A stretch of DNA of 64,000 nucleotides, taken from assembly GCF_000024105.1 (NCBI RefSeq), contig NC_013171.1:434001-498000 (forward strand), in the 5' to 3' direction. Source of the DNA: Anaerococcus prevotii DSM 20548 (GTDB taxonomy: Bacteria > Bacillota > Clostridia > Tissierellales > Peptoniphilaceae). Each line of letters begins with the position of its first letter. The stretch's first letter is position 1. A program made the translations under genes and the position numbers. Under the pieces are notes generated by a model. It saw only the letters and a list, made by a program, of their open reading frames with translations, was not told the origin of the DNA and did no database searches. Of this stretch, positions 42,424 to 49,725 are shown one piece after another.

Positions 42424-44167
42424 CTAATTCCTCCTTACTAAGTTGAGAACTAGCTATTTCCTTATAGACTCTAGAAGTTTGAAGAAGGTCCTTGTGCTTG
42501 CCGAGCCCTACTATTTCTCCATTATCAAGAACTATTATCTGATCAGAATCCATAATTGAACCAACTCTTTGGGCAACTACTAGGATTGTAGCTTCAGGAT
42601 ATGCTTCCTTTAGTCTATGTCTTAGATCACGATCAGTCTTAAAGTCTAGGGCAGAGAAGGAGTCATCAAAAAGATAGATGTCAGGGTTCTTGTAGATGGC
42701 CCTTGCTATAGCAAGTCTTTGCTTTTGTCCTCCTGAGACGTTTTTACCAAGTTGGGCTATCTCGTGGTCGAATTTATCATCATATTTTTCTATAAATTCG
42801 CTTGCTTGAGCAATATCTGCTGCCTTCTTGATTTTGTCCAAATCGGAAGACTCATCTGCGAAGGAAATATTTGACTTGATATCTCCCTTAAAGAGGAAAG
42901 ATTTCTGCAAGACTGGACCCAGCTTATTATAGAGGTCAGAAAGCTTATAGTCTCTGATATCGAGGCCATCTATCTTGATAGATCCCTCGCTTGTATCGTA
43001 AAATCTCATCAAGAGATTTAGGATTGTACTTTTACCTGATCCAGTAGATCCGATTATGGCGACCTTCTCGCCCTTTTTTACCTTAAAGTTTATATCTTTT
43101 AGGATATATTGCTCTGAGTCCTGATATTTGAAGGAAACATTATCAAATTCTATGATATAAGGGCAATCTTTGTTAGCTTCTTTTTTAGATCCATCTACAA
43201 TGGAAAGCTTGGTATCTAGGACTTCATTGATACGGCTTGCAGAAACTTCCGCCCTAGGTAGCATAATAAAAATCATACTCATCATCATAAAGGACATGAT
43301 AACCTGCATGGCGTAGGAAGAAAATACGACCATATCGGAAAACAGGCTGTATTTGTCCATAAGACCAGCTCCGCTGATGAGTCCTGCCCCTATAAAATAA
43401 ATCACAAGGGTTAAGATGGACATGGCAAGGTTAATTGTAGGAAAGAGTGTCGCCATTAGCTTACTTGTAAAAAGTTGGGTCTGGGTCAACTCTTTATTGG
43501 CCTCGGCAAATTTATCTTCCCTGTAGCTTTCGGAATTGTAGGCCCTTATTACAGAAAGCCCTGTCAAGTTCTCCCTTAGGACCCTGTTGATATTATCAGT
43601 TAAAGTCTGCATTATCTTAAATTTAGGCATAACCAAAATCATAACGATAGCCACGAAAACTATAAGGATAAGAAGAGTGATAGCTGTTGCGACTGTCCAT
43701 TCAAAGCCCTTGTTATAGATTTTTGTAATGGCCCAAACAGCCATGATTGGAGCCTTGATTAGGATTTGTAGGCCCATTATAATCGCCATTTGGATTTGGG
43801 TGATGTCGTTTGTTGATCTTGTTATAAGACTTGCAGTCGAAAATTTGTTAATTTCCTTTTGGGAGAAAGATTCTACCTTAGCAAAAAGCCTTGATCTTAG
43901 ATCTTTCGCAAAGGACGAAGCAATTACACTAGATAGGTAACCCACTAAAACAGCGGATAGGAGAGAAGCCAAGGCGCATAGGATCATCCATTTACCTTCT
44001 CCTATAATTTCGCTTACACTGTGGCCAGGTGTTTGGACATACATGGTAATCTTTGCCATATAGTCAGGAATCTTTAGGTCCAAATACACAGAAGCTACTA
44101 TCAAAAGTAGGCTTATAAATATTTGAAGGCCTTGTTTTTTATTTAAATATTTCAAAATCTTTATCAT
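42416..44167 (-). CDS. ABC exporter subunit, ATP-binding/permease (degenerate-site half)
   Basis: A 583-residue half-transporter from the ATG at 44167. An in-frame GTG at 44194 is possible but has no ribosome-binding site, while GGAG lies 9 bases before 44167. Walker A GSTGSGKST and signature VSGGQKQR are normal, but Walker B reads IYLFDDSFSALD with Asp in place of the catalytic Glu, and the switch residue is Gln (VVAQRVGS) instead of His. Both changes are the known marks of the non-hydrolysing site in heterodimeric exporters, so it should pair with the downstream subunit. It overlaps marR by 29 bases. Confidence 0.93.
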   Translation of the reverse strand: MIKILKYLNKKQGLQIFISLLLIVASVYLDLKIPDYMAKITMYVQTPGHSVSEIIGEGKWMILCALASLLSAVLVGYLSSVIASSFAKDLRSRLFAKVESFSQKEINKFSTASLITRSTNDITQIQMAIIMGLQILIKAPIMAVWAITKIYNKGFEWTVATAITLLILIVFVAIVMILVMPKFKIMQTLTDNINRVLRENLTGLSVIRAYNSESYREDKFAEANKELTQTQLFTSKLMATLFPTINLAMSILTLVIYFIGAGLISGAGLMDKYSLFSDMVVFSSYAMQVIMSFMMMSMIFIMLPRAEVSASRINEVLDTKLSIVDGSKKEANKDCPYIIEFDNVSFKYQDSEQYILKDINFKVKKGEKVAIIGSTGSGKSTILNLLMRFYDTSEGSIKIDGLDIRDYKLSDLYNKLGPVLQKSFLFKGDIKSNISFADESSDLDKIKKAADIAQASEFIEKYDDKFDHEIAQLGKNVSGGQKQRLAIARAIYKNPDIYLFDDSFSALDFKTDRDLRHRLKEAYPEATILVVAQRVGSIMDSDQIIVLDNGEIVGLGKHKDLLQTSRVYKEIASSQLSKEELDG

Positions 44168-44621
44168 AAGCTGAATCTCCAAATTCTTTTTCACATAATT
44201 TTCTTATTTCAGGCATTGATTTTTCAATTTTTTCTATTATTCTTACAAAATCGGCCCCATCTTCTTCTCCTAAAAGCTCTAGCATTGATGAAAGAGCGAA
44301 ATGAACCTTCTCTTTTCTGAGATTTTCAAATTTCTTTCCGCGATCGGTAAGGACAACAAGAGTTTTTCTTTTATCTTCCTTGTCGGGCTTTCTTATGACG
44401 AGCTTTTTCTCTTCGAGTCCCTTGATAATCTTAGAGACTCTAGCACTAGAGATCCCCATCATTTTCTCGATATCCTTAGGGTAGATAGAGCCCTTATTCT
44501 TGCTAATTAAAGCCAGGGCCATATTCTCGCCCCTAACCGAATTGTTTAACTTCTTACTAGAATTACCGTGACCTATTTTATATAAACTTCTAATCAATCT
44601 TTGAATTAAATCATCATTCAT
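44139..44621 (-). CDS. MarR family transcriptional regulator
   Basis: A 160-residue winged-helix repressor. The ATG at 44621 has AAAGGAG 6 bases upstream; an earlier in-frame start at 44660 lies within the promoter. MarR features: IYPKDIEKMMGISSARVSKI as recognition helix region, then GLEEKKLVIRKPDKEDKRK as wing, and VLTDRGK after it. It is first in a three-gene operon with the two exporter half-genes and most likely represses its own operon, releasing on binding a drug or phenolic ligand. Two inverted repeats lie in its promoter. Confidence 0.93.
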   Translation of the reverse strand: MNDDLIQRLIRSLYKIGHGNSSKKLNNSVRGENMALALISKNKGSIYPKDIEKMMGISSARVSKIIKGLEEKKLVIRKPDKEDKRKTLVVLTDRGKKFENLRKEKVHFALSSMLELLGEEDGADFVRIIEKIEKSMPEIRKLCEKEFGDSAYDKDFEIFK

Positions 44622-44635
44622 AAAAACTCCTTTAG

Positions 44636-44679
44636 CTAACACTGTTAGTAATTTTACCAAGGTAAATATTATTTGTCAA
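44636..44679 (-). promoter_or_regulatory. marR operon promoter with two operator-like palindromes
   Basis: On the minus strand TTGACA (44674-44679), 17-base spacer, TAAAAT (44651-44656). TTTACC-AA-GGTAAA (44653-44666) covers the -10 and spacer, and CTAACA-C-TGTTAG (44636-44648) covers the start site. Both are plausible MarR operators. Confidence 0.8.
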
Positions 44680-44817
44680 TAATAGAGTGCTCTAAGTAAC
44701 TTTCATTAAATAATTTTTTCACTTAATCTCTTATCTAACATAAGGTGTTTATATATGTGTATAATGGGTAAATGGTTTAATGAAGATGGTAAATATATTA
44801 CACAAGGGGAGGAAACT

Positions 44818-45485
44818 ATGAAAAAAATAATAAAAAAAGTATAGCCTATGTTATGACATTAATTTTTCTATTTGAATCAGTATCCACATCTTTTGCGAAT
44901 TCTGATTATAATTAGGACGCTAATGATGCAATTTATTATGACCAATCAGAAGACTCCTTAATAATCGGTAATAATAAGATTGATATTGTTGAAAATAGCA
45001 ATACAAGCACCTCAATCATTACGGATTTGAAAAACGGTGAAAAAAGTAAAATTATCTACTATAAGAATGAAGGTAAGATATACTCATCCTTTACAAAGAA
45101 AACTTTTAATGTCGAAAAAGATAAAGAAAGCGTAGTTACATCTAATTTTATATCAAGTGATTTAGCATCTTATAGTAACTCTAAAGATTATACAAAAGTT
45201 TCATATGGAGATGTTAAATTCTCCTATAAAGAATTATCTGAGTTTGGAGGAGGATTAGTAGATATAGCTGGAGGTATAGTTGCTATATTATCTGGGATTG
45301 GTATTACAGTTCCTAGTGTATTAAAAGTTCTATAAGGAGTTGGAACCACAATTATAGGAGGTGTTAACATGGCACATCCTAGTGATGATCACGGAATTGT
45401 TATGCGGGTAAGAAGAGAAAAAATATATCGAAATGGCCAGCTTTATGATTTAAGAGCTTATCCACTTAGTATAGGTACTTATTAA
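44818..45485 (+). pseudogene. broken gene for a secreted Gly-rich protein (bacteriocin-like?)
   Basis: A strong site (GGGGAGG) precedes an ATG, but the frame shifts in an A7 tract after codon 7. In the shifted frame a signal peptide follows (IAYVMTLIFLFESVSTSFA), then an in-frame TAG, then a ~100-residue stretch (visible open part 45027-45335) ending in the hydrophobic Gly-rich run EFGGGLVDIAGGIVAIL and SGIGITVPSVLKVL. A TAA follows, and the frame continues as GVGTTIIGGVNM...RNGQLYDLRAYPLSIGTY. One frameshift and two stops show decay. Signal peptide plus Gly-rich hydrophobic segment plus an adjacent small membrane protein resembles secreted bacteriocin-immunity pairs; no known family was recognised. 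Confidence 0.6.
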
Positions 45486-45487
45486 TT

Positions 45488-45744
45488 ATGAAAAATAAAA
45501 AAATAATTATATAGAGATTTTTCAATCATTATGTATCTTTTCTATTGTGTTGAGTTTTCTATTTATTAAAGATAGAGTTAGATTTACCTTAATTGGTACA
45601 ATGCTGTCACTTATTTTGATGGTAATAAATTTCATTATGTATCATCGAGAAACCAATAGAGATACAGTATCAGTAGTAAAAGTAATCTTAAGTATTGCAA
45701 CATTCTTATTATTTTTTATATCAACAATAAGAATGTACAAATAA
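45488..45744 (+). pseudogene. broken gene for a small membrane protein (immunity-like?)
   Basis: ATG is followed by a frameshift in another A7 tract. The repaired frame gives ~85 residues beginning near NYIEIFQSLCIFSIVLSF with three hydrophobic segments and a short basic C-terminus. The open part starts at TTG 45547. No ribosome-binding site is evident. It lies 2 bases after the broken secreted-protein gene, so the two were likely one unit. Either both genes are decayed, or the A7 indels are sequencing errors; the two stops in the first gene favour decay. Confidence 0.5.
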
Positions 45745-45771
45745 GTAAATTTGGGTTTGTAAATAATTTTG

Positions 45772-45819
45772 TGTATCAACCTAAATCCTGATATAAGGGT
45801 AAGGGTTGATACATTTTTT
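45772..45819 (+). terminator. terminator after the decayed pair
   Basis: Perfect TGTATCAACC/GGTTGATACA arms with six T residues. Confidence 0.85.
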
Positions 45820-45836
45820 ATGTATCAATATTTGTC

Positions 45837-45866
45837 CATTCCTACAGGAATGGAGCTTTTTTTAAT
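45837..45866 (+). terminator. second hairpin terminator
   Basis: TCCATTCC/GGAATGGA stem with a three-base loop, then GC and seven T residues. Confidence 0.8.
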
Positions 45867-45883
45867 TGTACTTGGGCTTAATA

Positions 45884-46345
45884 AACTGTCAAAATTTCAT
45901 GAAAATTTGCACCCGATTTCATACTAAATTTTTATCTTAATTAAAACCTCCCTTCAAAAAATATTGATAATTTAGATAAGATTTGATCCCAGCCTCGTAT
46001 TCTATATGTCCACTTACTTGAGGCATCTACCATTGCTATATACAAGCTTTTTTGTAGAGCATAGTTATTTGGAAATATGGTTTTATTTTTGGTCACTTTT
46101 CTTAGTTGCCTATTGAAGTTTTCCATGGCATTTGTTGTATATATCAGCTTTCTTATTCCGTCTGGATATTTAAAATATGTCGATAATTCTGCCCAGTTGT
46201 TTTTCCAAGAGCTTACACACATTGGATATTTTTTATCCCATTTTTCTTCAAAGACTCCTAAATTTGTTAAGGCTAAGTCTTCTGTTGGTGCCTTGTATAC
46301 TGCTTTTAGGTCTTTCATTTTCTTTGTCCTTTCTTCTTGATTTTG
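45884..46345 (-). mobile_element. IS256-type transposase, 3' remnant
   Basis: The open part (45941-46318, 125 residues) matches the last third of IS256-family transposases: DLKAVYKAPTEDLALTNL, FEEKWDKKYPMCVSSWKNNW, IRKLIYTTNAMENFNRQLRK, then the C-terminal LYIAMVDASSKWTYRIRGW. The frame continues a few codons upstream (QEERTKK), then family similarity ends, so the N-terminal two thirds are missing. ACTGTCAAAATTT at its outer end (45885) resembles the terminal repeat seen near 47480, suggesting the original element end. An 11-base direct repeat TTAATAAACTG flanks the piece (45878 and 46426). Confidence 0.85.
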
Positions 46346-46440
46346 AGCAATAAAAAAACAGTAAACCGATTTGATTTACTGCTTCGTGAATTGCTTTCTT
46401 GTATCTTTTATTTGGTTATTTGAGTTTAATAAACTGGGAT

Positions 46441-46902
46441 TCATAAATTACTATCTAACCATGTTTTTAGTTCATCAAAACTGTAATCTCCTTTTAACGC
46501 TATTCCATCTTTAATAATTGAATTCTTACATTCCTTTTTGTAATCTTCAATCATTCTCCCAAAACCACCTCCGCCATGCGTGCAAAACGGAATAATTGTC
46601 TTTCCACTTAAATCAACCGTTCTTAAAAACGATAGCACGGGTGGGGCAAAAGTTTTAAGCCAATTAGGAGAACCAATAAAAACCACCTCTGCATTTTCAA
46701 TAGTTTCCGCCCCTTTAATAAGAGGTGGGCAATATTCTTTTTCAATTTCTTCTCTCACTTCTTTTACAGCTGTATTATATGAGAATGAATAGGGTTTTCG
46801 TGGCTTCAGCTCTCTCAAATCCCCCTCAGTAATCAACGCAATATCTTCTGCTAATCTTCTTGTTGTTCCTGAATATGAATAATATACAACTAAAGGACTC
46901 AT
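46441..46902 (-). CDS. flavodoxin family protein
   Basis: A 153-residue FMN-binding protein. The phosphate loop YYSYSGTTRRLAEDI at the N-terminus, the VFIGSPNWLKTFAPPVLSFL segment and IPFCTHGGGGFGRMIEDYKK near residue 110 are characteristic of short-chain flavodoxins used as electron carriers or quinone/nitroreductase-like enzymes. AAGGAGG lies 7 bases before ATG and two TATAAT boxes occur upstream. It sits between two fragments of an IS256-type transposase, so it is probably accessory cargo or a survivor of a rearrangement. Confidence 0.88.
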   Translation of the reverse strand: MSPLVVYYSYSGTTRRLAEDIALITEGDLRELKPRKPYSFSYNTAVKEVREEIEKEYCPPLIKGAETIENAEVVFIGSPNWLKTFAPPVLSFLRTVDLSGKTIIPFCTHGGGGFGRMIEDYKKECKNSIIKDGIALKGDYSFDELKTWLDSNL

Positions 46903-47067
46903 TATAATTACCTCCTTAATTCAACCTAATTATTATATCATTCTTATTATATAATGAGTATCCTAAACTTATCCATCCTGTTCACTCCCCCCCTAAAATA
47001 TACATAGTGTCTACACACCCTGCAATAATCTACACTTGGAATGTTCCCACAAGGTATTTTTCAAATA

Positions 47068-47102
47068 GAAAAATGGCTTTTAAGATTTTCTTAAAAGCCA
47101 TT
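47068..47102 (-). terminator. terminator-like hairpin (minus strand)
   Basis: ATGGCTTTTA/TAAAAGCCAT arms with a short loop; on the minus strand followed by a T-rich run. It ends an unidentified minus-strand remnant. Confidence 0.6.
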
Positions 47103-47130
47103 GATTTCAACGGTCTTATAACCCATCATC

Positions 47131-47237
47131 TTATTTTCTTGACATCAATACTACACTATCCACATGGCTTGAGTGGTCAGTATGGATAATATTTTAGGGA
47201 AACCTCGTATGTGGGAATATATTTATTCTCAATTATT
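47131..47237 (-). other. short unexplained coding-like remnant
   Basis: On the minus strand a frame reads IIHTDHSSHVDSVVLMSRK before a TAA. HVDSVVLMSR resembles the C-terminal end of RlmD/TrmA-type RNA methyltransferases, but only ~20 residues are present and the rest of the gene is absent. The remainder of 46903-47237 shows nothing recognisable. Confidence 0.25.
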
Positions 47238-47487
47238 CTAATTTCTTTTAACATTTTATTTAAAACTAATGCATTTTCATATTCTTCAACAAATGCTCCA
47301 TTGTATTACCTAAAAGGTATTTTAGAGCATCTTGTAAATCTTGTGCTGTTTCTTGTTAATATTCTTCAATTAACATCTTAGAGATTTTGTTTCTGATCGA
47401 TTTCTTATGGAATAAAAATTCCTCCTGATTAGTTTTTACTTATCCTAATCAGGAGGTTCCTATACACAAAATTTTACACAGTCTCCG
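47238..47487 (-). mobile_element. IS256-type transposase, 5' remnant with element end
   Basis: On the minus strand: a GAGACTGTGTAAAATTTTGT end (47460-47485), a perfect 12-base hairpin CCTCCTGATTAG/CTAATCAGGAGG (47422-47456), then a degraded N-terminal transposase frame reading KKSIRNKISKMLIEEY, a stop, QETAQDLQDALKYLLGNTM, EHLLKN. This is the IS256 N-terminal pattern. Stops and a deletion follow. Together with the 45.9-46.3 kb piece it represents at least one dead IS256-family copy. Confidence 0.7.
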
Positions 47488-47504
47488 CCGAGATCATTTT
47501 TTCT

Positions 47505-47633
47505 TTATTTATATTCTCTTTTGTTCAATGAACAACAATCTAATCTTTCATTTCCAAAAGATTTTTGATTTTCTTTTGCTAGATTTTTCAAGAATTTTTC
47601 CCATCTATTTTTTATTGATTCAAAGAGTTTCAT
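47505..47633 (-). CDS. LDCC motif putative metal-binding microprotein
   Basis: A 42-residue protein starting MKLFESIKNRWEKFLKNLAK and ending LDCCSLNKREYK. GAGGAGG lies 6 bases before the ATG. The amphipathic basic helix followed by a conserved LDCC motif matches the small LDCC putative metal-binding family of Clostridia and relatives, for which no function is known. The gene is short enough to be missed by length cut-offs. Its neighbours are IS256 remnants and a DUF1232 gene. Confidence 0.75.
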   Translation of the reverse strand: MKLFESIKNRWEKFLKNLAKENQKSFGNERLDCCSLNKREYK

Positions 47634-47774
47634 ATTTTACCTCCTCGGGTAATTGTTTGCAAATTATCTACAATAATATTTATACTGGAAAAAATTATTT
47701 TTTCAATTTTTTATCTCCCCTTTTACTATCCCATAATTAAAGACAGGATATCTTTTCCAAAAGTAGGAGGATAA

Positions 47775-48047
47775 ATTTCCATTTCATTATCTTTTAAAAA
47801 TTCATCGATTGTTCTTTTTGCTACGGCTAAGAAAGATAAAAATACTCCAAAACTTACAAAACTTTTAGGACTTGGAGCAATTTTATATGCAGCAATGCCT
47901 GCTGATTTGATAAATGATATGATTCCTTTTTTAGGAATTTTGGATGATGCAATCGTCCTCCCATTTCTAATTTGTATAACAAGCAAAATGATCCCAGATT
48001 CAGTTATGGATAAGGAAAAAATTGAATATGTAGAAGAAAATAAATAA
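47775..48047 (+). CDS. DUF1232 (YkvA-like) membrane protein lacking a normal start codon
   Basis: The frame gives ~90 residues with the DUF1232 core: DKNTPKLTKLLGLGAIL, then AAMPADLINDMIPFLGILDD, and a charged C-terminus ending EYVEENK. The core normally reads SPIDLIPDFIPVLGxxDD. AGGAGG is present at 47765-47770, followed by an in-frame TAA and then ATT (47775) at 4 bases; no ATG, GTG or TTG precedes the core. Either ATT is used, or the start codon was lost and this is a young pseudogene. The antisense frame 47726-47986 is a shadow. Confidence 0.55.
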   Translation: MSISLSFKNSSIVLFATAKKDKNTPKLTKLLGLGAILYAAMPADLINDMIPFLGILDDAIVLPFLICITSKMIPDSVMDKEKIEYVEENK

Positions 48048-48180
48048 AAGCCTCAAATCCTCTTATTTTTCATTATAACTAATTCAGTTCTTTTTACGTT
48101 AATTCGATTTTTCTTGCTTTCGAGAGGTTTGAATCTCTACAAAACAGTGATTGAAGCCTTTTGATGTCTTTGGAATTTTA

Positions 48181-48256
48181 TGGTGGAGCATAAGGGACTT
48201 GAACCCTTGGCCTCTTGACTGCCAGTCAAGCGCTCTCCCAACTGAGCTAATGCCCC
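48181..48256 (-). tRNA. tRNA-Ala (anticodon GGC)
   Basis: A complete 76-base cloverleaf on the minus strand: acceptor GGGGCAT/ATGCTCC, D arm with GCTCAGTTGGGAGAGC, anticodon stem CTTGA/TCAAG with loop CTGGCAG (anticodon GGC), T arm with GGTTCAAGTCC, and an encoded CCA. The acceptor has the G3-U70 pair that defines alanine identity. Its 3' end faces the accessory region 44.8-48.1 kb. Confidence 0.97.
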
Positions 48257-48267
48257 AAGATGTATCT

Positions 48268-48296
48268 ATTCTAGCATATTTTATAAGAAAAGACAA
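48268..48296 (-). promoter_or_regulatory. promoter of tRNA-Ala
   Basis: TTGTCT (48291-48296), 17-base spacer, TAGAAT (48268-48273) on the minus strand, 12 bases before the mature tRNA. Confidence 0.75.
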
Positions 48297-48333
48297 GCAG
48301 ATTGACTTGTTATTTGTATTTGAGAATGAGTTA

Positions 48334-48369
48334 AGAAAAAGGAGAGTACCTCGATTAGAAAGGCTCTCC
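48334..48369 (-). terminator. terminator after the MATE gene
   Basis: GGAGAG/CTCTCC arms with an inner CCT/AGG extension; followed on the minus strand by a T run. Confidence 0.8.
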
Positions 48370-48375
48370 CTTGTT

Positions 48376-49716
48376 TTATATTTTCTTGTTGACCCAGTTT
48401 CCTTGATGGAATCTTCGTCTTAGGCAAATAAACCTTGATGCCTGATCTGACAGGATTCCTAGCCAGATTCCCATGATGCCCAGACTTAGGACATTTACTG
48501 CAAGTAGGGTGACTGCACTTCTTATGAATGTTACAGATAATAGGGCTACAAAGAGGGTGTACTTGACATCTCCTGCCGCTCTGAGGCATCCTCCGTAGAT
48601 TGTTTGGGAGATTTGTAGGAGGACTATTACTGTAAGGAACCTTGTAATAATCACACCGTATTCTATTATTTCCGGATCTTTGAAGAAGAGTCCGAAGATA
48701 TGTCTTCCGAAAAATATCAGTATGATTGAAACTATTACTGATAGGGCAAAGCCGATTTCTTGGCAGACCTTGCCGTAAGTCTTAGCTCCTTCTTTATCTT
48801 CTGCTCCTAGAGCATTACCCGAAAGGGCGATGGCTGCTACTTGCATACCATTACCCAAGGAGAAGGTTAGGGATAGTAGGTTCATTCCTACATTGTGGGC
48901 TGCAAATATTTCTGTTCCAAGACTTGCTGCGGTAATGGCTGTAACAAGAAAGCCGATTCTTGCTGAGACATTTTCTACAAATATATTTGAGCCAAGGCTT
49001 GCTATAGACTTGGAGATTTTTTTGCTAAAGGAAAACTTAACTCTTACAAACTGATTGAAGTTTAGGTAGGAAGATTTTCTCATTAGAGAAATAGTACACA
49101 TGATACTTGCCACCACAGTTCCTAGGACTGTCGCAATAGCAGCTCCCCTTATGCCTAGGGCAGGAAAGCCAAAGTTTCCGTAGATTAGTAGGTAGTTAAA
49201 GCTAATATTAACGACAGAGCTAACTAGGTTTGATACGAAGGCGATTTGTGTATTGCCGCAACCTCTGTGGCCAGCATTTATGACCATGGCTAGGGCATTA
49301 AAGATAATTCCTCCCATTATTATTTGAAAGTAAGCTATAGAAAGCTCGTGAGTTTCAGGATTGGATCCAGCAAACTTAAGGATTGGGGATAGGAAGGGCA
49401 TCATCACAAGGTCTACTAGGATTACGAAGGCTATCACTATATAGATAGCCGTTAGAAGAGTCTTGTTGGCTTCTTGCCTGTCTCCTTCTCCCTGTCTTCT
49501 CGCAACAAGGGCCGATACGGCTGCATTTATGGAGAAGAATATGGTAAGGGCTATAAATTTCGGCTGGGTAGTAAGACCTATGGCTGCAACAGCACTTGGA
49601 CCCATACCAGATACCATAAAGGTATCTATTATATCAGCTATGGATATAAAAAAGAATTCCAATAGGGCAGGCCAGGCAATTGAAAGTGATTTTTTCCAAT
49701 AATCTTTTCTTTGCAC
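48376..49716 (-). CDS. MATE family efflux transporter
   Basis: A 446-residue membrane protein with 12 helices arranged as two repeats. MATE features: AWPALLEFFFISIADIIDTFMV in helix 1-2, AALVARRQGEG-type loop (SALVARRQGEGDRQEAN), GHRGCGNT, and in the second half SFSLGNGMQVAAIALSGNALGA. Such proteins export drugs or metabolites using Na+ or H+ gradients. The start codon is GTG at 49716 with AGGGGGA 3 bases upstream. It begins 9 bases after the pyridoxal kinase gene, so the two form an operon. Confidence 0.93.
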   Translation of the reverse strand: MQRKDYWKKSLSIAWPALLEFFFISIADIIDTFMVSGMGPSAVAAIGLTTQPKFIALTIFFSINAAVSALVARRQGEGDRQEANKTLLTAIYIVIAFVILVDLVMMPFLSPILKFAGSNPETHELSIAYFQIIMGGIIFNALAMVINAGHRGCGNTQIAFVSNLVSSVVNISFNYLLIYGNFGFPALGIRGAAIATVLGTVVASIMCTISLMRKSSYLNFNQFVRVKFSFSKKISKSIASLGSNIFVENVSARIGFLVTAITAASLGTEIFAAHNVGMNLLSLTFSLGNGMQVAAIALSGNALGAEDKEGAKTYGKVCQEIGFALSVIVSIILIFFGRHIFGLFFKDPEIIEYGVIITRFLTVIVLLQISQTIYGGCLRAAGDVKYTLFVALLSVTFIRSAVTLLAVNVLSLGIMGIWLGILSDQASRFICLRRRFHQGNWVNKKI

Positions 49717-49725
49717 AAATCCCCC

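Noticed and set aside
47007-47189. 60-residue plus-strand frame
   Set aside because: Spans a minus-strand terminator hairpin and a degraded region; no ribosome-binding site or recognisable family.
47726-47986. 86-residue minus-strand frame
   Set aside because: Antisense to the DUF1232 domain, which is the recognisable product.
44818-48180. Toxin-antitoxin, CRISPR or phage-defence system in the island
   Set aside because: No nuclease, antitoxin, spacer array or integrase motif is visible; the pieces are a broken secreted protein, IS256 fragments and small genes.
48099-48296. Minus-strand frame containing GSVGRALDWQSRG
   Set aside because: It is a translation of the tRNA-Ala gene, as is the plus-strand frame from 48151.
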